The notes: generated from the letters alone by a model not told the origin. Positions 1 through 9,661 are shown, counted from the stretch's first letter. The stretch: DNA of 64,000 bases from Rapidithrix thailandica (GCF_039710355.1 NZ_JBDKWZ010000007.1:186001-250000), one strand, 5' to 3'. Made by a program: numbers and translations.

Positions 1-200
1 ATGTTAATCACCAAAGCTCCCGCAATACCGGTCATATCTTCCACTTCTTCCGGTGCATGAGCCATTACCGGTGAAGCACCCAGTGCCAACAAGGCATTGG
101 CGGTAGCGTTCATTACCACCATATTCGTGATATTATGAATCAAAGGTTTTTTCTCCCTGATTCGAACTATATCTTGCCAAATATTTGCATACGTCTTCAT
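1..200 (-). CDS. thiM: Hydroxyethylthiazole kinase ThiM, N-terminal part, cut by the window edge
   Basis: The reverse strand reads from an ATG at position 200 to the left edge without a stop and gives about 66 residues. They contain HNITNMVVMNATAN followed by ALLALGASPVMAHAPEEVED, the conserved start of ThiM, which phosphorylates 4-methyl-5-hydroxyethylthiazole in thiamine salvage. The fold is a cytoplasmic ribokinase-like kinase; the ATP site would be in the missing part. The gene is transcribed away from the histidine kinase at 567. I looked for a TPP riboswitch in the leader and did not find a convincing one. The family call is strong because the motif is highly diagnostic; completeness cannot be judged. 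Confidence 0.9.
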   Translation of the reverse strand, partial: MKTYANIWQDIVRIREKKPLIHNITNMVVMNATANALLALGASPVMAHAPEEVEDMTGIAGALVIN

Positions 201-566
201 AGAGATTGCGATTTTAGGTTCAACATTGATTTTTTTCGAATAGGAGCAACTTCCTCATTTTGCTTTTTCCCTTCAAGGCTTACTACTGCCCTTTGCCATA
301 CAAAGCTACTGAGCAAATTTCAATTGCGGTTTTTTTTCATCTCAGCTCTTTCATTTCTTCAAAACGTGGGGTCCGTAGGGAGCGTTTGTCCATTTAAGCC
401 CTTCACAAAACAACCTGGAATGGGTACTTCCTAAAAAGTTTCATTTAATTTGTTAATAGTTATTAACAAAATGGAGATATTCCTATTTTCAGTTAAATTT
501 AGAACTTAATCGAACCGTCAAGATCAACTAACATCATTCAAACTAACAATTAAACCTCTTCTCCGA
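201..566. other. Intergenic region between divergent thiM and histidine kinase
   Basis: No gene is supported here. An open frame at 135-434 on the + strand overlaps thiM in antisense, has unlikely composition and is rejected. The stretch must hold the promoters of both flanking genes, but I see no motif clear enough to place. Confidence 0.5.
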
Positions 567-3242
567 ATGAAAAATACAGAGAACCAAATTCTTACTCCTT
601 TAATTGATTCCCTTACACATGGTGTATGTCTTAAGAACGCTTCGGGTGAAATTATTTTGGTCAATGAAGCCTTTTGTCAACTGTATGGCTATACTCGGGA
701 GGAAATTGTAGGAAAGCCATTCTCATTGTATATCAACTCCTGCGAGGCTGCCAGCCCCACCTCACTTCACCTGCAACAATTTACCAATGCAAGCTTGCTT
801 GGGAAGCCTTGTCATATGGCTGTAAAAAAAGGTGGAAGTTTATTTTATGTGGAAGTCAGGAAAAAATGCTATTCAGAAAAAGGCAAAGAAGATTTAGAAC
901 TGATTGAAGTGCACGAACGCCCGGCCCCCTACCTCTTGGCTCCTCTTAACCGGGAAGATGCACTGCTTCAAAACATTGCCGATGTGGTGTTCATTCACAA
1001 TTTTCAGGGTCAATTCAAACTCTTTTATAACAATAGTGAGGATGCCTTATTTCCACCTACACACACCGTTGGTAAATCTATAAAACATCTCCCACTTCCT
1101 GCTTCCGCGTTACAAAAATTGATCTTGGCTCATGGACTGAGTATACAAACCGGGAAGACGCAAAATTTTGAAATTAAAGTGGAGCAACCTACCGGAATCC
1201 ATTTCTACAATGTCAAAGTAATTCCGAATAATCATCAAGAGGTTTTGACACTGTTCCATAACCAAACGCATTTAAAGTCTTGGCAAACAGAAGCGCTTAA
1301 AACAAAAACACATTATAAGGTCGTTACCGAAAACATCCGGGAAATCATCAGTATTTATAACCTGTCCGGAAAGATGGAATACATATCGCCATCGGTGTAC
1401 GATACTTTAGGATATACCGATGAAGAATTACTTCACTCTCCGGGACTTATTTGTATTCACCCGCAAGACTTATGGCCACTCAAAGAACTAGGTCTCAATA
1501 TCGCTCAAAGAAATATTAGCTCCGGAAGTATTCAATACCAAATCAAAGATAAGTTTGGCAGGTACCGCTGGTTTGAATCATTGTTTAAGCCGGATAAGAA
1601 AGAAGGGAAAGTCAATAAAATCATCGTAATCAGTCATGATATCACTCAACTGAAATCTATCGAGAAAAAGGAGCGAAAATCGCGAATCAAGCAAGAAGTC
1701 ATTCAAGAAGAGTTGCTGAAGAATCATTTTGAATTGGTAGAGAGGCATGTCTCCGAACGGCAACTGAACCAGGAGATTCAATTGAGCAAAGAGCGTTATG
1801 AATTAATGCTCGACTCCGTCACCGATGCCATATGGGTTTTTGATTTTCAATGGAAAGTCAAACTATGCAATTCGGCAGCACACAAAAACCTTCAACTCCC
1901 CAAAAATGAAATTACCCACCAGACCTTTCAAGAGTTGTTTCCCGACAAATTAGACAGTCCTTTGTACATCGGGTATCAACTGGTGATGAAGAACCGCGCA
2001 ACCACCACTGTCACTTATAAAGACATCCGCAAGGGAAAAACCCACTGGTACCAAGCCCAAATATACCCGGTAAAAGACGGTATTCTCAGCATCACCACGG
2101 AAGTCACCTACCGGAAAGTGGCAGAACAAAAACTCAAAGAAAGTGAAGAGAAATACCGTTTACTTTCTGAAAACTCCCGCGATTTAATTTGCCTGCATGA
2201 TACGGATGGTACTTTTTTGTACATTACCCCTTCGGTCAAAGAGATCTTGGGATATGATGCCAAAGAACTGCTCGGAACACTTCCGCTTGCCATCATCCAC
2301 CGGGAAGATTACCAAGCCAAAGTACAAGGCAGTGCCTCCAAAATACTACAAGGGCAAATCAATGAAAAGCTGGAATACCGTATCCGGAAAAAAGACGGTT
2401 CCTATGTATATTTTGAAACCAATATGCAACCTATCTTCAACACTTCCGGAGTGTTGATCCGCCTACAGAGCACCTCCAGAGACATCACGGCCAGAAAACT
2501 TGCCGAAGAAAAAATCATTGCCAAAAACCGGGAGCTTGAAAAGGCCAACAAAGAATTAGATCAATTTGTATACAGTGCTTCGCACAACTTACGGGCACCT
2601 TTGTCCTCCATTTTGGGACTTATCAATATTACCAAACTGAGTTTTCAAGACGAGGGGGTATTAGAGTACTTTCAAATGATGGAAAAAAGTATCCGGAAAC
2701 TGGACGAAACCATTCACGAAATCAACGATTACTCCAAAAACAACCGGGTGGAAATACGGGTAGAAAAAGTAGATTTTGAAGCTTTGGTGACCCAATCCAT
2801 TGAAGATTTATTTTACCTGGAAGAACTCAAACGCATTAAGTTCTCTACCAATATCCAATGCGATACCCCTTTCTTTTCCGATAGAAACCGCCTGCAAGTG
2901 GTACTGACCAATATTTTATCCAATGCTGTCAAGTACCAAAACTTGGATCAAACACATCCCCAAATCAACATTGACATTAAAGCATCCAACCAACAAGTAT
3001 TCATCAAAGTGAAAGACAACGGCATTGGCATCAGCCCAAACTACCAGGAGAAAGTATTCAACATGTTTTTCAGGGCTACAGACAAGGCCTCCGGTTCCGG
3101 GCTCGGACTTTACATTGTAAAGGAAACCATTAACAAATTGAAAGGTACCATTCACATTTGTTCCAAAGAGTATGTGGGAACGGAAGTAAGCATTTGGCTG
3201 CCGTCTACCGATCTTGTAAAACAAAAAGAACAAGGCCTATGA
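567..3242 (+). CDS. Multi-PAS sensor histidine kinase
   Basis: This 891-residue protein has no signal peptide or membrane segment, so it is a cytoplasmic sensor kinase. PAS-type segments are visible near residues 5-110, 250-360, 410-520 and 530-640; typical phrases are GYTDEELL and GYDAKELL, each followed by a PAC-like region. A short coiled linker leads to the dimerisation box SASHNLRAP with the phospho-acceptor histidine at about residue 673. The ATPase domain shows an N box (SNAVKYQN), G1 (DNGIGI) and G2 (GSGLGLYI). It should autophosphorylate and pass the phosphate to an unlinked response regulator, since none is encoded nearby. The stop codon abuts that of the convergent menA with no spacer. 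The sensed signal is unknown. Confidence 0.93.
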   Translation: MKNTENQILTPLIDSLTHGVCLKNASGEIILVNEAFCQLYGYTREEIVGKPFSLYINSCEAASPTSLHLQQFTNASLLGKPCHMAVKKGGSLFYVEVRKKCYSEKGKEDLELIEVHERPAPYLLAPLNREDALLQNIADVVFIHNFQGQFKLFYNNSEDALFPPTHTVGKSIKHLPLPASALQKLILAHGLSIQTGKTQNFEIKVEQPTGIHFYNVKVIPNNHQEVLTLFHNQTHLKSWQTEALKTKTHYKVVTENIREIISIYNLSGKMEYISPSVYDTLGYTDEELLHSPGLICIHPQDLWPLKELGLNIAQRNISSGSIQYQIKDKFGRYRWFESLFKPDKKEGKVNKIIVISHDITQLKSIEKKERKSRIKQEVIQEELLKNHFELVERHVSERQLNQEIQLSKERYELMLDSVTDAIWVFDFQWKVKLCNSAAHKNLQLPKNEITHQTFQELFPDKLDSPLYIGYQLVMKNRATTTVTYKDIRKGKTHWYQAQIYPVKDGILSITTEVTYRKVAEQKLKESEEKYRLLSENSRDLICLHDTDGTFLYITPSVKEILGYDAKELLGTLPLAIIHREDYQAKVQGSASKILQGQINEKLEYRIRKKDGSYVYFETNMQPIFNTSGVLIRLQSTSRDITARKLAEEKIIAKNRELEKANKELDQFVYSASHNLRAPLSSILGLINITKLSFQDEGVLEYFQMMEKSIRKLDETIHEINDYSKNNRVEIRVEKVDFEALVTQSIEDLFYLEELKRIKFSTNIQCDTPFFSDRNRLQVVLTNILSNAVKYQNLDQTHPQINIDIKASNQQVFIKVKDNGIGISPNYQEKVFNMFFRATDKASGSGLGLYIVKETINKLKGTIHICSKEYVGTEVSIWLPSTDLVKQKEQGL

Positions 3243-4142
3243 TTATAACATTTGCCCCAAACCGAAAGTCAATACAAATAGCAGCGTAGTCAAGGCCATT
3301 TGTTTCAGGAACGGGTCCAACTGAGCGGGTTGTTTAAATTGTCGCACAGCACTGGCGTTTCGCCATAATAAGGGCAGAGTTACCAAAAATAGCCATTGAT
3401 ACGAAGACGTATAATTCAGAAATACATAGGCGACCCCACAGGCAATTCCAACACCTAATAAGGTCCAATGATAGAAAACCGCATTACTCCGCCCGATCCG
3501 GACCGGAATGGACCGTTTCCCGGCTTTTTCATCCGACTCGATGTCCCGGATGTTATTTACATTCAATACGGCTGTAGCAAATAACCCGCAACTGGCAGCC
3601 GGAAGCAAATGCATCGCAGACAGCCCTCCGGTATGGAGGTACATCGTTCCCAAAACGCCGACAAAACCAAAAAACACCATCACAGAGATATCGCCCAGCC
3701 CGGCATATCCATAAGGATTCTTACCGGCCGTATACTTTACTGCCGCCCAAATGGACACAATTCCCAATAGGAAAAACAGGAGGATGATTTTCATTTTTTC
3801 GATGCCCACTGCGATCAGCAACAGCGAGATCCCGGAAACCAAAGAAAGGAGTACAAATACTCCCATGGCCGTTTTCATTGCTTGCGGGGTGATCTTTCCC
3901 GCCTGAACGGCACGAGAGGGGCCGGAGCGCTCCGCACTGTCCGCACCGTGCACACTGTCGCCATAATCGTTAGCCAGGTTGGAAAGAATTTGTAAGAACA
4001 GCGTTGTGGTAACACTCAAAACAAAAACTTCCCAACGAAAAGCCTGTTGACCGGCAGCTAAGAAACTACCCATAGCAATGCTAGACAAGGCCAATGGCAA
4101 GGTGCGTAAGCGAAATGCTTCAATCCAAACTTTGATATTCAT
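3243..4142 (-). CDS. menA: 1,4-dihydroxy-2-naphthoate polyprenyltransferase MenA
   Basis: MenA joins a polyprenyl chain to 1,4-dihydroxy-2-naphthoate in the inner membrane, the prenylation step of menaquinone synthesis. The 299-residue length and multiple hydrophobic helices fit the UbiA superfamily. Two Asp-rich motifs that bind Mg-prenyl diphosphate are visible: NDYGDSVHGAD near residue 73 and DIRDIESDEKAGKRSIPV near residue 200. The gene is convergent with and touches the histidine kinase, and is separated from the divergent sirtuin gene by about 170 bases. No other men genes are in the window. Menaquinone as the quinone agrees with a Bacteroidota host. Confidence 0.93.
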   Translation of the reverse strand: MNIKVWIEAFRLRTLPLALSSIAMGSFLAAGQQAFRWEVFVLSVTTTLFLQILSNLANDYGDSVHGADSAERSGPSRAVQAGKITPQAMKTAMGVFVLLSLVSGISLLLIAVGIEKMKIILLFFLLGIVSIWAAVKYTAGKNPYGYAGLGDISVMVFFGFVGVLGTMYLHTGGLSAMHLLPAASCGLFATAVLNVNNIRDIESDEKAGKRSIPVRIGRSNAVFYHWTLLGVGIACGVAYVFLNYTSSYQWLFLVTLPLLWRNASAVRQFKQPAQLDPFLKQMALTTLLFVLTFGLGQML

Positions 4143-4310
4143 CTTGAAATTCTTTCCAAAAAACTGTGAACGTAATAGACTCCGAAATCCACAAAAATAT
4201 TAATATTTTTACAGATTGAAGCGCTTGAGTAAACACAAAGTCTCCACACTGGTAAATTAGTGTATCACTTAACAAACTGCTCAATGCAGAACCAATAATA
4301 GAAAAAGATT

Positions 4311-5018
4311 ATGAAAAGGAAAAAAGTGGTTGTATTAACGGGCGCAGGCATCAGTGCCGAAAGCGGTATTCCTACCTTCAGAGCTTCAGACGGCCTATGG
4401 TCAGGGTATAGAGTAGAGGAAGTGGCCACCTTTGAGGCCTGGAAACGCAATCCTGCCCTGGTGCAACAATTTTACAATGACCGAAGAAAACAAGCCCTCA
4501 CGGCCAAACCGAACCGGGGCCATAAAGTAATAGCCGAATTGGAAAAATACTTCGATGTAACGGTGATCACCCAAAATATCGACAACTTGCACGAACGGGC
4601 AGGCTCTTCGGACGTGCTTCATCTGCATGGAGAGATTACCAAATCCCGTAGTACACTGGATGAAAATCTGGTTTACTTGATCGATGGCTGGGAATTAAAA
4701 ATCGGAGACAAATGTGAAAGAGGCTCCCAACTCAGGCCTCATATCGTATGGTTTGGTGAGGCTGTTCCCATGATGGAAAAAGCCACGGAAATCACCCTGA
4801 CAGCCGATATCTTTTTGGTAGTAGGCACTTCGCTAGTGGTATACCCGGCTGCCAGCTTGTTAGATTATGTAGAGGGGAGTGTGGCCAAATACATCGTGGA
4901 CCCGGACATTCCCAATGTCAACAACCGGCCTAATTTGTTTTTTATCGAACAAAAAGCCAGCTTGGGCTTGCGCAAAGTCAAAGACGAATTGATTGAAAAA
5001 TATGTCATCAATGCTTAG
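4311..5018 (+). CDS. cobB: NAD-dependent deacylase, class III sirtuin without the zinc-binding cysteines
   Basis: Sir2 enzymes remove acyl groups from lysine using NAD. Visible motifs are GAGISAESGIPTFR (NAD binding), TQNIDNLHERAG, the catalytic histidine in LHGEI, and LRPHIVWFGEAVP. FYNDRR carries the Y-x-x-R pair that in SIRT5/CobB binds succinyl or malonyl groups, so desuccinylase or demalonylase activity is plausible. The usual four zinc cysteines are absent: only one Cys remains, in GDKCERGS. This shortened zinc module occurs in other Bacteroidota sirtuins as far as I recall. The length of 235 residues is normal. It is a single gene, convergent with the VOC gene. Confidence 0.92.
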   Translation: MKRKKVVVLTGAGISAESGIPTFRASDGLWSGYRVEEVATFEAWKRNPALVQQFYNDRRKQALTAKPNRGHKVIAELEKYFDVTVITQNIDNLHERAGSSDVLHLHGEITKSRSTLDENLVYLIDGWELKIGDKCERGSQLRPHIVWFGEAVPMMEKATEITLTADIFLVVGTSLVVYPAASLLDYVEGSVAKYIVDPDIPNVNNRPNLFFIEQKASLGLRKVKDELIEKYVINA

Positions 5019-5066
5019 AGCATACGGTTATTTGACCAAAGAAGGTTTCTAAGGAATATAAAAACA

Positions 5067-5091
5067 AGCCTGTAATGACGGATTACAGGCT
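5067..5091 (-). terminator. Rho-independent terminator of the VOC gene
   Basis: A perfect 10-base inverted repeat (AGCCTGTAAT / ATTACAGGCT) with a 5-base loop lies between the convergent sirtuin and VOC genes. On the - strand it is followed by GTTTTTAT, so it fits termination of the VOC gene and may also stop + strand transcripts. Confidence 0.75.
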
Positions 5092-5125
5092 CCGGAGGAA
5101 ATAGGTTTCAAGTGCGGTTCGCATT

Positions 5126-5500
5126 CTAACTGGAATATTCGGTCAGCTCGATATAGTAGCCATCCGGGTCCGCCAAAAACAATTGTTTTGCTCCGTCCGG
5201 ACGGTTTTTAATAGGTCTGTGAACTACTGCTAATTCTTGAAATTTCGCTGCAAAGGAATCAACGGAGTCTACTTGCAGGGCAAAATGTGCTCCCCTAGGT
5301 GCCGATGCCACCGGTACTTCTTTACTGCGGATACCGATGATATGTAACTCATGATCTTCTCCCAAGTAAAACCAGGCCCCGGGAAAGTCAAATGCAGGGC
5401 GTGCTTTCGGACGAAGCCCTAGTACATCTCTATAAAATGCCACACTCTTCTCCACATCCTCTACATGTATCGCTACGTGATTGAGTTCTATTACTTTCAT
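5126..5500 (-). CDS. VOC family protein (glyoxalase/bleomycin resistance fold)
   Basis: The 124-residue protein has the two beta-alpha-beta-beta-beta modules of the vicinal oxygen chelate superfamily. Candidate metal ligands are His in ELNHVAIHV, His in DHELHIIG and Glu in YYIELTEYS. ADPDGYYIEL is the characteristic C-terminal strand. Members include glyoxalase I, dioxygenases and antibiotic-binding proteins; the sequence alone does not select a substrate. It is a single gene located just downstream of fmt (same strand, about 40 bases apart), so co-transcription with fmt is possible. Confidence 0.85.
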   Translation of the reverse strand: MKVIELNHVAIHVEDVEKSVAFYRDVLGLRPKARPAFDFPGAWFYLGEDHELHIIGIRSKEVPVASAPRGAHFALQVDSVDSFAAKFQELAVVHRPIKNRPDGAKQLFLADPDGYYIELTEYSS

Positions 5501-5540
5501 AAATAATATATCTGAATTTTACCTTAAAATCATCCGGTTA

Positions 5541-6467
5541 TTACAACTTTGCCCCTCTTAAAAACTCCTCAATATGCATGCGTTTTTTCCCTGCTTTTTG
5601 GATTTCCTCTATACTCACAAAGCCATCTTTCGTTTTAAAATACAAATAATGTTTATGATCCGTAGCATAGGCTTTGCCCACTTCCGCATGGACCGGCTCG
5701 TTTACGATCGAAGCGTTAAAAACTTTACATTGTTTACCTTCTAAGGTCATCCAGGCGGCCGGGTATGGGGATAACCCCCGGATGAAATCATATACTTCTT
5801 GAGAAGTTTTCCCAAAATCTATTTCACAGGTCTCCTTAAAAATCTTAGGAGCTTTCTTCAATTCTCCTCGGCTCATCTGAGGACTCAATTGATAGTCATT
5901 GGCTTCGATTTTTTGTACCGTTTTCAACACTAACTGTCCGCCTTTTTCCATCAAACGCCCGTACAATTCTCCCACAGTATCCGTGCTGTGAATAGGTTCT
6001 TTATCTTGTAATATCACATCCCCGGTATCAATGGCATGTTGGAGAAAGAAAGTGGTTACCCCGGTTTCTTTTTCCCCATTGATAATTGCCCAATGGATTG
6101 GCGCGGCTCCGCGATATTGAGGCAACAAAGATGCGTGCAAATTAAACGTACCGTACTCCGGCATATCCCACACTGCTTCCGGCAACATACGGAAAGCCAC
6201 CACCACTTGCAGGTTGGCCTGATAGGACTTTAACTCTTCAATGAATGCAGGGTCTTTGAGGTTTTTGGGTTGTAAAACAGGGATATTTTGCGCAACGGCA
6301 AAATCTTTCACCGGTGAAGTTTGTACCTTCAGGCCTCTCCCGGCCGGCTTATCCGGTGCGGTGATCACTGCCACCACATCAAATTTGTTTTTGACCAATA
6401 CTTCCAGACTGGGAACGGCAAACTCCGGAGTTCCCATAAAAATGATTCGCAGGTTTCTTTTCTCCAT
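5541..6467 (-). CDS. fmt: Methionyl-tRNA formyltransferase Fmt
   Basis: Fmt formylates initiator Met-tRNA with 10-formyl-THF, in the cytoplasm, for translation start. I chose the ATG at 6467, giving about 308 residues that begin MEKRNLRIIFMGTPEFAVPS, because the family normally starts here; the longer frame to 6560 adds non-homologous sequence. Catalytic-region motifs include FNLHASLLPQYRGAAPIHWA (the Asn/His of the N-x-H...S-LLPxYRG signature) and the GVTTFFL strand. The C-terminal OB-like domain (LKKAPKIFKE to the end) binds tRNA. No def gene is adjacent. Confidence 0.95.
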   Translation of the reverse strand: MEKRNLRIIFMGTPEFAVPSLEVLVKNKFDVVAVITAPDKPAGRGLKVQTSPVKDFAVAQNIPVLQPKNLKDPAFIEELKSYQANLQVVVAFRMLPEAVWDMPEYGTFNLHASLLPQYRGAAPIHWAIINGEKETGVTTFFLQHAIDTGDVILQDKEPIHSTDTVGELYGRLMEKGGQLVLKTVQKIEANDYQLSPQMSRGELKKAPKIFKETCEIDFGKTSQEVYDFIRGLSPYPAAWMTLEGKQCKVFNASIVNEPVHAEVGKAYATDHKHYLYFKTKDGFVSIEEIQKAGKKRMHIEEFLRGAKL

Positions 6468-6598
6468 AAGGCTTCGTTTTTCAAACAAAATTAACAAGTA
6501 CAGGGGATTCCCGGCAGCATATCCTTCCCTTCTTTCAAATCTTTTTCCCTGACTTCTCAAAGCATGTTGCTGATACCTGCTTCTGCAAACGCTGTCAA

Positions 6599-7117
6599 CT
6601 AATTACTTACCTTAATTTGCTGTTGGTAGCGCAATGTGGAACGGGCAACCCCAAACCCTGCCTCTATCTCTATTTGAGGAAATGCAGTTTGTAAAGCAAT
6701 CCGGATAATGGCCATATGGTGGATGGCATGTTCAATATTATACATCAACTCCCGGTAATATGAGGTAGAAATAAGCACCTGCTCCGAAGAAGGCACCGTA
6801 GAATAACAAGCGTTGAGTTGCAAGGGATAATCGCATTCTTTTTGCCGGACCAACTCGGATACCTCCTTGAGTTTTCTTAAAGCTAAAGCATGGCTTTCTT
6901 CCAGAAGTTGATCGTGTTTTCGCTGGTCGTAGCAAATCACCTCTCCTTCTTTCCCGGCTAGCATGGTTTCATAAAATTCGAGGATATGTCTGAAATGCTT
7001 GCCAATGGTATTGCCATTCAGCACGGCTAAACTGCGGGTAAACTCCGGTTCCCTTAGTTGTCGAAGTAAGGAAGAAAGCTGTTCAAAGAGTTCCAGAGAT
7101 ACTTGTTGGAGTGTCAT
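6599..7117 (-). CDS. DinB-like putative metalloenzyme
   Basis: A 172-residue, largely helical protein. GKHFRHILEFYETML near residue 40 and NIEHAIHHMAIIRI near residue 130 place the three histidines expected for the metal site of the DinB/YfiT four-helix bundle superfamily. These proteins are often thiol-dependent transferases, but the reaction here cannot be named. It reads in the same direction as fmt with a gap of about 130 bases, so operon membership is possible but unproven. The family call rests on the spacing of the His motifs and predicted helices. Confidence 0.75.
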   Translation of the reverse strand: MTLQQVSLELFEQLSSLLRQLREPEFTRSLAVLNGNTIGKHFRHILEFYETMLAGKEGEVICYDQRKHDQLLEESHALALRKLKEVSELVRQKECDYPLQLNACYSTVPSSEQVLISTSYYRELMYNIEHAIHHMAIIRIALQTAFPQIEIEAGFGVARSTLRYQQQIKVSN

Positions 7118-7665
7118 GGTTTAGTAATGTTTAATATCGTTTGTGTAAGATGGATTTTAGTTTCTTTACTCATTGCCCGGCCACTTCCCATCGCCCCACC
7201 GGCCAAGACAGTTGTTCTATTTTGCCTAAAGCGCTCCATCATTTGTCTTTATAATAAGATAAAACCCGATAATTCTACAAATTAAAAAACCGGCCGGTAT
7301 TACAAATGTCTCACAGACTACATACAAGCATGTTTCATTCTAAAAAAAGGAAGTGTGATTGCTTCATTCGGAGTTTTTAGCAAAAGTGCATTTTCACTCA
7401 TTGTTATTGACAGTCACATTACAAATGAAGCAACTAAGAAAAGGCATCCGGCCATAGAATTTACTAATAAGTCTTAAGTAATTCTTTCAATACATTGCCC
7501 GTCCACTAGCTTTGGGGCAACTAACTATCTTTTGAAATAAATTGTTAATCTATCAAAATCCTTTTAAACAAAAGGGATAACTACCAACTGAATATCAAGT
7601 AATTACCCACCTTATAATCCTTCTCTAAAATTTACTTTTTTTACTAATCTAACAAATTCAGCACT
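7118..7665. other. Gene-free AT-rich region
   Basis: About 550 bases between the divergent DinB-like gene and the coiled-coil protein gene. The short frame at 7103-7285 has no coding character. I see no hairpin, repeat or RNA gene here. Confidence 0.5.
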
Positions 7666-8532
7666 ATGAAAAAATGTATTATTACTTTATTGGTTTGTTT
7701 CGGTTTATCACAAATAACGCTTGCAGAAAACCTCCCTTTCACCGTAAAAGAACAAGAAGCACAGTGCAGTAAAGGGAAGCAAAATGCTTATATGGTGGAC
7801 ATTCCACAGGCCAAGCAGGATATTGTAGAAAAGGAGTGGATAAAACTGATCCGGAAGGGCACAAAATCCAAAATAGAAAACAGTGGTAAAGAATTTTCAC
7901 TCCGTGATGCCCATCTTGCCGGTTTAAAAACAGACAGTTTGAATATTTACAACCGCATTGAGCCCTTTGACCAAGGTACCCGTCTGATTGTGTTTTTTGA
8001 AACCTCCGAAGGTTTTTTATCCTCTGCCAGTGATCCGGCCAACAGTAAAAAAGCGGTTAAACTCTTACAGGAGTTCGGGTTTACCATCTATGTAGAGGTA
8101 ATCCAAGAGGAATTGAATATGGAAGAGGACAAGCTTTCCTCTTTGGAAAAAGAACACAATAGAATGATCAAAGACAAAGAGAAAATGTACAAAACCATTA
8201 AGCTTAACAAACATGAAATTGAGACTTTACAACATGAAATTGACCAAAACCGCTTGAAAGCAGGGCAAGGGTTTGTTCAAACGCAAGACGGGGAACTCAG
8301 AAGCAGAAGTTTAAGCCCTATTGACAAAAAAACGAAAAAGGAATTGGATAAGGAAGCGAAAAAACTCCATAAAAAAGTATACAAACTGGAAGCCGAAAAC
8401 CGGCAAATGGAAAGAGATATTGAACATACTCAATCCCGGATAGATGAGAAACTCCAAAAAGTAGAAGAGCAGAAAGCAGTTGTAAAAAGTGTAGAGGGAA
8501 AGTTACAAAATGTTAAATCCCAAAAACCATAA
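7666..8532 (+). CDS. Exported coiled-coil protein of unknown function
   Basis: The protein of 288 residues starts with a signal peptide (KKCIITLLVCFGLSQITLAEN), so it is exported. Residues 25-155 form a mixed alpha/beta region that I cannot assign; residues 155-288 are rich in Lys and Glu with heptad spacing (EEDKLSSLEKEHNRMI and following), a long coiled coil. I do not recognise a named family. An outer-membrane-associated or periplasmic structural role would fit, but that is inference. It is monocistronic and followed by a strong hairpin at 8594. Confidence 0.75.
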   Translation: MKKCIITLLVCFGLSQITLAENLPFTVKEQEAQCSKGKQNAYMVDIPQAKQDIVEKEWIKLIRKGTKSKIENSGKEFSLRDAHLAGLKTDSLNIYNRIEPFDQGTRLIVFFETSEGFLSSASDPANSKKAVKLLQEFGFTIYVEVIQEELNMEEDKLSSLEKEHNRMIKDKEKMYKTIKLNKHEIETLQHEIDQNRLKAGQGFVQTQDGELRSRSLSPIDKKTKKELDKEAKKLHKKVYKLEAENRQMERDIEHTQSRIDEKLQKVEEQKAVVKSVEGKLQNVKSQKP

Positions 8533-8593
8533 CACACTATACATTTATCCGAGCTGCAGTGAATGATATACTATTCCGCTGTTTGACTCAGTT

Positions 8594-8634
8594 AGACAAA
8601 CCGGCAGAGAGTTTTCCCTTCTGCCGGTTTGTCT
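8594..8634. terminator. Long perfect hairpin, probable bidirectional terminator
   Basis: Inverted repeat arms AGACAAACCGGCAG and CTGCCGGTTTGTCT, 14 bases each without mismatch, around a 13-base loop. It lies between the convergent coiled-coil gene and pssA. Neither side has a strong T-tract, so termination is inferred from position. Confidence 0.6.
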
Positions 8635-8736
8635 ACAAAGCCCCGTCCCGGGATGCTTTTTGCCTACCTTAACAAGATGCAGGCGCAAAACCTGCAATTT
8701 GCTAAGTTGAATAATGAATATAATTCTATGCTTCCG

Positions 8737-9441
8737 TTAATTTGTTGGCCCTTTTCCCAAGATATTGTACGTAACCGACAAGATTATATAGTAAAATATC
8801 ACTAATGGAATCGCTGCAAAGCCCAACAGAGCCACTAACCCTACTGCTCCAAGGATCAATAAATAACGCCACATATTACTTGCAAAGGCAAAGCTTTTGA
8901 ATTTTAAACTGAGCATTGGCAGTTCGGCCACCAAGAGTAAGGACATTACTACTATAATACTTATAAGTAACCACTCTTGTTGTAAGAGGTGGGCATACTG
9001 TGGGAATTCGGCCGCCATCAATGGAATAAACCCGATCAGAAAGGCATTAGCAGGAGTAGGCACCCCAATAAACTGTTCTGATTGCCGGGTATCAATATTG
9101 AACTTTGCCAAACGGAGAGCAGAGAAAACAGGAATCAACAAAGCTACATAGGCAGCATACGCCAAGGGGTTGTCCATGGGGCCGTTATACAAAAACTTCA
9201 TCATGATAAAACCAGGCAGCACCCCGAAAGTTACCATATCTGCCAAAGAATCCAACTCCTTGCCCATAGGAGAACTCACTTTTAATAGTCTTGCTACAAA
9301 GCCATCAAAAAAATCAAAAATGCCGGCAAATAACATCATATAGGCGGCCATGGTTAAGTTGCCCTGAAAACACAAATCGATACCGATACAGCCACAAGTC
9401 AAGTTCCCACAAGTGAACAAATTAGGAATATGTTTTTTCAT
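8737..9441 (-). CDS. pssA: CDP-diacylglycerol-serine O-phosphatidyltransferase PssA
   Basis: This integral membrane enzyme makes phosphatidylserine from CDP-diacylglycerol and serine, the route to phosphatidylethanolamine. The CDP-alcohol phosphotransferase signature D-G-x2-A-R-x8-G-x3-D-x3-D is visible in FFDGFVARLLKVSSPMGKEL plus DSLADMVTFG. The rest is a series of hydrophobic helices. I chose the ATG at 9441 (MKKHIPNLFTCGNLTCG), giving about 234 residues and matching the usual family start; the 40-residue extension to 9561 has no membrane or family character. No psd gene is adjacent in the window. Confidence 0.92.
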   Translation of the reverse strand: MKKHIPNLFTCGNLTCGCIGIDLCFQGNLTMAAYMMLFAGIFDFFDGFVARLLKVSSPMGKELDSLADMVTFGVLPGFIMMKFLYNGPMDNPLAYAAYVALLIPVFSALRLAKFNIDTRQSEQFIGVPTPANAFLIGFIPLMAAEFPQYAHLLQQEWLLISIIVVMSLLLVAELPMLSLKFKSFAFASNMWRYLLILGAVGLVALLGFAAIPLVIFYYIILSVTYNILGKGPTN

Positions 9442-9661
9442 AAAGTTAGTTTGAAATTCATGCTTGGTGAAAGCACATTGAATGAATTGCATTTTCTGTA
9501 ATCTACGAATATCTAGGCGAAGAGAAAGGAACAATGACCTCTTTGACTTCGCTTGTCCCAAGACAGTTTTTTGACTTTGGACAAAACAGGTTTTTTGTAC
9601 AATTTATTAGCAAACCATGAAATCGGCCAGATGAATTCATGGTTTGTAAAAGCCTTTCGGG

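Noticed and set aside
135..434. Open frame of 99 codons on the + strand
   Set aside because: It is antisense to the start of thiM, has random composition and no family resemblance.
200..470. Possible TPP riboswitch in front of thiM
   Set aside because: A CTGAGATGA word occurs on the - strand, but the other conserved TPP elements (ACCTGATC-type and AGCG-AGGGA-type blocks) are not at the right spacing.
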